Source of the DNA: Microcaldota archaeon
GTDB lineage: Archaea > Micrarchaeota > Micrarchaeia > Norongarragalinales > UBA97
Assembly: GCA_016217775.1 (NCBI GenBank)
Contig: JACRGG010000019.1
Location: 1-6,631 of the forward strand
DNA: 6,631 nt
Direction of reading: 5' to 3'
In this document: piece by piece, positions 5,255-6,631 of the stretch
How the letters are laid out: each line of letters begins with the position of its first letter
Position numbering within the stretch: the first letter of the stretch is position 1
Notes under the pieces: generated by a model
Told to the model about the DNA's origin: nothing
Database searches by the model: none
What the model saw: the letters and a program-made list of their open reading frames with translations, nothing else
Made by a program: the position numbers and the translations under genes

Positions 5255-5830
5255 CTTGCTCTCGCGCATTTTCTTGTAATAGCCCCACGCAATCATCGCC
5301 ACGAAAAGCACGGAGAGGATTAGGAGAAAATCACTGATTTTCAAAAACGTGGTGTTCTCGCCGATGAACGCGTACAACAACGCTGCGGGAATCATTCCGA
5401 CTAAAGTGGCGAGGAGAAAATCGCTTAGCTTCATTTTCGTTATTCCCGCCCCGTAGCTCACCACGTCGAAAGACAAGTTGGGCATCATCCGCGCGAGGAC
5501 GACTATCTTCCAGAAATTGTTTCCAAACTGGGCTTCGAGCTCGTCCAAGTCCTTTTTCGCAACAAAGCGCTCGACTAGTTTTCTTCCAAACAACCTTGAA
5601 ATCAAAAACGTGACCGCCGCGCCCAACACCGCGCCGATAGTCGCGTAAGCGCCTCCCCACAGGGTTCCGTAAAGCCTTCCTGCTACGATGGTAATAATCC
5701 CGTTTGGTATGGGCGCGAGAATGCTCGCAATGACTTGCGCCAATATTATCGCAATCGGCCCCCACGGGCCAAGCCCGACTACGAATTGGGTAAACCCCGC
5801 TTCAGTGAGCAAACTGCCAAAATCAATCAT
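5246..5830 (-). CDS. TVP38/TMEM64 (DedA/VTT-domain) family membrane protein
   Basis: A 194-aa integral membrane protein. The family signature is visible as APIPNGIITIVAG followed by a small-residue-rich re-entrant region with glycines every few positions (39-75) and the LISRLFGRK turn (76-84). A charged cytosolic segment (85-104), the conserved ARMMPNLSFDVVSYGAG (113-129) with ITKM, and two C-terminal helices (about 137-156 and 165-184) complete it. It ends in a basic tail. Related VTT-domain proteins (DedA in bacteria, TMEM41B/VMP1 in eukaryotes) act in lipid translocation or membrane homeostasis; the archaeal substrate is not known. Length is typical for the family. The ATG at 5830 lies 27 nt from the centre of an ATTAAAA-type TATA element, so it is probably leaderless. 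It is convergent with the YvcK-like gene, and the poly-Lys end overlaps the shared terminator. Confidence 0.92.
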   Translation of the reverse strand: MIDFGSLLTEAGFTQFVVGLGPWGPIAIILAQVIASILAPIPNGIITIVAGRLYGTLWGGAYATIGAVLGAAVTFLISRLFGRKLVERFVAKKDLDELEAQFGNNFWKIVVLARMMPNLSFDVVSYGAGITKMKLSDFLLATLVGMIPAALLYAFIGENTTFLKISDFLLILSVLFVAMIAWGYYKKMRESKKK

Positions 5831-5852
5831 ACGAGTAGCTAACCAAGCAGAG

Positions 5853-5863
5853 TAATTAAAACC
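5853..5863 (-). promoter_or_regulatory. TATA box of the TVP38-like gene
   Basis: Minus-strand GGTTTTAATTA, centred about 27 nt before the ATG at 5830, implies a transcript beginning at the start codon. The core TAATTA is self-complementary and could also serve rightward, which would start an RNA near 5883, just before the stem-loop array. Confidence 0.5.
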
Positions 5864-5870
5864 TAACCGC

Positions 5871-5985
5871 AGGGGGCTAACTCCCCCCTTCAGTTCTAGG
5901 CTCCACGTGAACGCTTGACGTTCACGGGACCAGTGAACCTATTTGTTCACTTGGCGCTCCAGATTCCCCCCCCCATTTGGAGCGC
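5871..5985. repeat. Array of four consecutive stem-loops, non-coding
   Basis: A: AGGGGG (5871-5876) with CCCCCT (5884-5889). B: CGTGAACG (5906-5913) with CGTTCACG (5919-5926), perfect 8 bp, 5-nt loop, extendable by TCC/GGA (5902-5904 with 5927-5929) past a bulged A. C: AGTGAAC (5932-5938) with GTTCACT (5945-5951), extendable by CC/GG past a bulged T. D: 5954-5964 with 5975-5985, 11 bp including one G-T pair, closing a loop of T plus nine C. B and C share the hexamer GTGAAC and its complement at 5907, 5920, 5933 and 5945. No reading frame explains the region. It could be a structured RNA, a multi-site operator between the neighbouring promoters, or an end of a mobile element. Confidence 0.8.
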
Positions 5986-6042
5986 AAACGTATAGGCGTT
6001 AGCTATGAGCAAAGTATGAGTGTGCGGATTAAAGCAGGAGGG

Positions 6043-6049
6043 AAAAAAA
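6043..6049 (-). terminator. T-tract after the 34-aa gene
   Basis: Minus-strand T7 lying 14 nt behind the stop of the 34-aa peptide gene; a plausible archaeal T-run terminator. It separates that gene from the stem-loop array. Confidence 0.45.
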
Positions 6050-6063
6050 GATATGAAAAGAAA

Positions 6064-6168
6064 TCAGACGCTCATCGAGAGGAGGCTGACTAAGTAGGTT
6101 ATTGCCATACCCGCGACTGCCAACGCGCCTTGCAGGACATTGAGCAACAATCGTTCGGGGTCCGCCAT
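6064..6168 (-). CDS. 34-aa single-helix membrane peptide
   Basis: Start ATG at 6168, stop TGA at 6064-6066; family not recognised. After a short charged head (MADPER) nearly the whole peptide is one hydrophobic helix of small and branched residues (about 7-32), ending SMSV. It would insert as a single-pass membrane peptide. Small toxins of type I systems and small membrane-protein modulators look like this, but nothing specific supports either role. A GAGGAG ribosome-binding-like sequence (6171-6176) precedes the ATG, though unusually close (2 nt). A TATA-like stretch at 6200-6208 would give a leader of about 9 nt containing it. The gene is flanked on both sides by related stem-loops (5900-5926 and 6241-6279) and lies next to the recombinase-like fragment. 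Confidence 0.55.
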   Translation of the reverse strand: MADPERLLLNVLQGALAVAGMAITYLVSLLSMSV

Positions 6169-6199
6169 AACTCCTCGCAAGCATAACGAATCAAGTGCT

Positions 6200-6208
6200 T
6201 AAAAAATT
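6200..6208 (-). promoter_or_regulatory. Possible TATA box of the 34-aa gene
   Basis: Minus-strand AATTTTTTA, about 36 nt before the ATG at 6168. A second AT-rich element (TTTTTAAAC, around 6216-6224) lies further upstream. Neither is a close consensus match. Confidence 0.35.
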
Positions 6209-6247
6209 TACGGGAGTTTAAAAACCAGGGGAAAAAGAGTGCTCCAA

Positions 6248-6279
6248 TCGAAAATCAAGTGTTGAGCTTGACGTTTCGA
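6248..6279. repeat. Stem-loop related to the 5900-5926 hairpin
   Basis: TCGAAA (6248-6253) pairs with TTTCGA (6274-6279), and inside it TCAAG (6255-6259) pairs with CTTGA (6267-6271), with a small internal loop. The 3' arm contains GCTTGACGTT (6266-6275), which also occurs at 5913-5922 in hairpin B. In both places GCTCCA lies a short way upstream, in the same orientation. Confidence 0.6.
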
Positions 6280-6287
6280 GAAAACTG

Positions 6288-6345
6288 TGTATAAACGTGC
6301 GCAATTGCTCACGAAAGTTAATATACGCTTTCGAGCAGGAGGAGG
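6288..6345 (+). promoter_or_regulatory. Palindrome-rich promoter and ribosome binding site of the 68-aa gene
   Basis: TATA candidate GTATAAAC (6289-6296) would start transcription near 6318, giving a leader of about 30 nt with the strong AGGAGGAGG site (6337-6345). Just after the TATA lies CGTGCGCAATTGCTCACG (6296-6313), an 18-bp palindrome broken only at one symmetric pair. A second TATA-like TTAATATA (6318-6325) sits in the loop of an inverted repeat, CGAAAG (6312-6317) with CTTTCG (6328-6333). The layout looks like a repressor-controlled promoter. Confidence 0.5.
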
Positions 6346-6348
6346 ATT

Positions 6349-6555
6349 ATGGACATGGATAGCGTCAAGCAGGTGCACAAAAGCCAAAACGACTTACCAA
6401 AAGCATTGATTAGGTTGGAGCGGGAAGAAAAAATTTGTTTAGAAGACAAGGCATTAGTCAAGAGTTTCTGTAACACTTGGCTCGCCAAAGGCTGCAAGAA
6501 AGCCAGGATAGTAAAACTCCTTTACGTTTTACGAAGACTCAGCGTAACGGTTTAG
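6349..6555 (+). CDS. 68-aa protein like the N-terminal SAM-like domain of an archaeal tyrosine recombinase
   Basis: Short basic protein. From residue 15 the pattern DLPKALIRLEREEKI, a charged turn with DKALVKSFCNTWLAKG, then ARIVKLLYVLRRLS matches, by my reading, the core-binding SAM-like domain that opens many archaeal integrases. In full-length enzymes (roughly 280-350 aa) a catalytic domain with the Arg...His-x-x-Arg...Tyr residues follows. Here TAG comes right after the last helix, and the in-frame continuation to the window edge (FCRRFCV...) does not look like recombinase. It is therefore a truncated integrase, an int(N)-like piece left by insertion into the gene as in SSV-type elements, or a stand-alone DNA-binding domain kept for regulation. 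A strong ribosome binding site and an elaborate promoter argue that it is expressed. Start ATG at 6349 is fixed by AGGAGGAGG; an ATG two codons later is less likely. Family resemblance is moderate. Confidence 0.65.
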   Translation: MDMDSVKQVHKSQNDLPKALIRLEREEKICLEDKALVKSFCNTWLAKGCKKARIVKLLYVLRRLSVTV

Positions 6556-6631
6556 TTTTGTAGGCGGTTTTGTGTTATTTCTTGCATAAATTGCGTGAAG
6601 TTTTCTTCTCGTAGTCGCGCGGTTTGGAAGA
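6552..6631 (-). other. Possible 3' end of a leftward gene entering from the right edge
   Basis: On the minus strand a frame is open from the window edge to TAA at 6552-6554, encoding 25 residues ending FMQEITQNRLQN, hydrophilic and helix-like. A second minus frame is also open to a TAA about 22 nt earlier (reading ...PRDYEKKTSRNLCKK), with codons closer to those of the other genes. Either could be the tail of a convergent gene; 80 nt is too little to decide and both may be chance. Confidence 0.2.

Noticed and set aside
5871..5985. tRNA gene or split tRNA halves
   Set aside because: No T-arm GGTTCRANNCC, no anticodon arm and no acceptor pairing could be found. The hairpins do not form a cloverleaf.
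6016..6093. Plus-strand 25-codon frame (MSVRIKAGGKKRYEKK...) between the stem-loop array and the 34-aa gene
   Set aside because: It has no ribosome binding site and only a weak GTATAGG as TATA. It overlaps the end of the 34-aa gene antisense, so it is too short to trust.
6053..6094. Plus-strand 13-codon frame behind GGAGGG
   Set aside because: The ribosome-binding-like sequence is 10 nt away and the product is only 13 residues. Chance is the simplest explanation.

Overview
The window comes from an archaeon. It holds the N-terminal half of a group II chaperonin (thermosome). Start codons sit at short fixed distances behind TTTAWATA-type TATA boxes, and genes end in T-tracts on the coding strand. 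The small intergenic gaps, several tiny membrane proteins and two bacterial-looking genes (a bacterial-type methionyl-tRNA synthetase and a YvcK/GlmR-like protein) would fit a small-genome DPANN lineage such as Diapherotrites or Micrarchaeota. That placement is inference; no rRNA or other phylogenetic marker is present.

Layout, left to right. 1-770 (-): thermosome subunit, running off the left edge, with its own TATA box and a GGTGG ribosome binding site. 963-1325 (-): two unannotated membrane microproteins (57 and 56 aa) in tandem behind one TATA box. 1405-1531: tandem AT-rich stem-loops beginning exactly at the metG stop codon. 1531-2988 (-): metG. 3104-4176 (-): a two-gene operon of an unrecognised basic 125-aa protein followed by a five-helix Yip1-like membrane protein. 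4274-5209 (+): YvcK/CofD-family protein, divergent from that operon. 5214-5254: shared terminator between the YvcK gene and a convergent TVP38/DedA-type membrane protein (5246-5830, -).

5871-6631 looks accessory. It has an array of stem-loops built on alternating GTGAAC/GTTCAC hexamers and a hairpin with a nine-C loop (5871-5985), a 34-aa single-helix membrane peptide (6064-6168, -) and a second, related stem-loop (6248-6279). It then has a heavily palindromic promoter driving a 68-aa protein (6349-6555, +) that resembles only the N-terminal SAM-like domain of an archaeal tyrosine recombinase. This suggests a decayed or split integrated element, or a small hairpin-flanked cassette.

The main genes are housekeeping: protein folding, tRNA charging, a nucleotide-sugar-binding regulator, and membrane proteins of unknown cargo. 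I see no CRISPR array, rRNA or tRNA gene. The clearest candidates for something undescribed are the two stem-loop regions (1405-1531 and 5871-5985 with its relative at 6248-6279) and the microproteins beside them.
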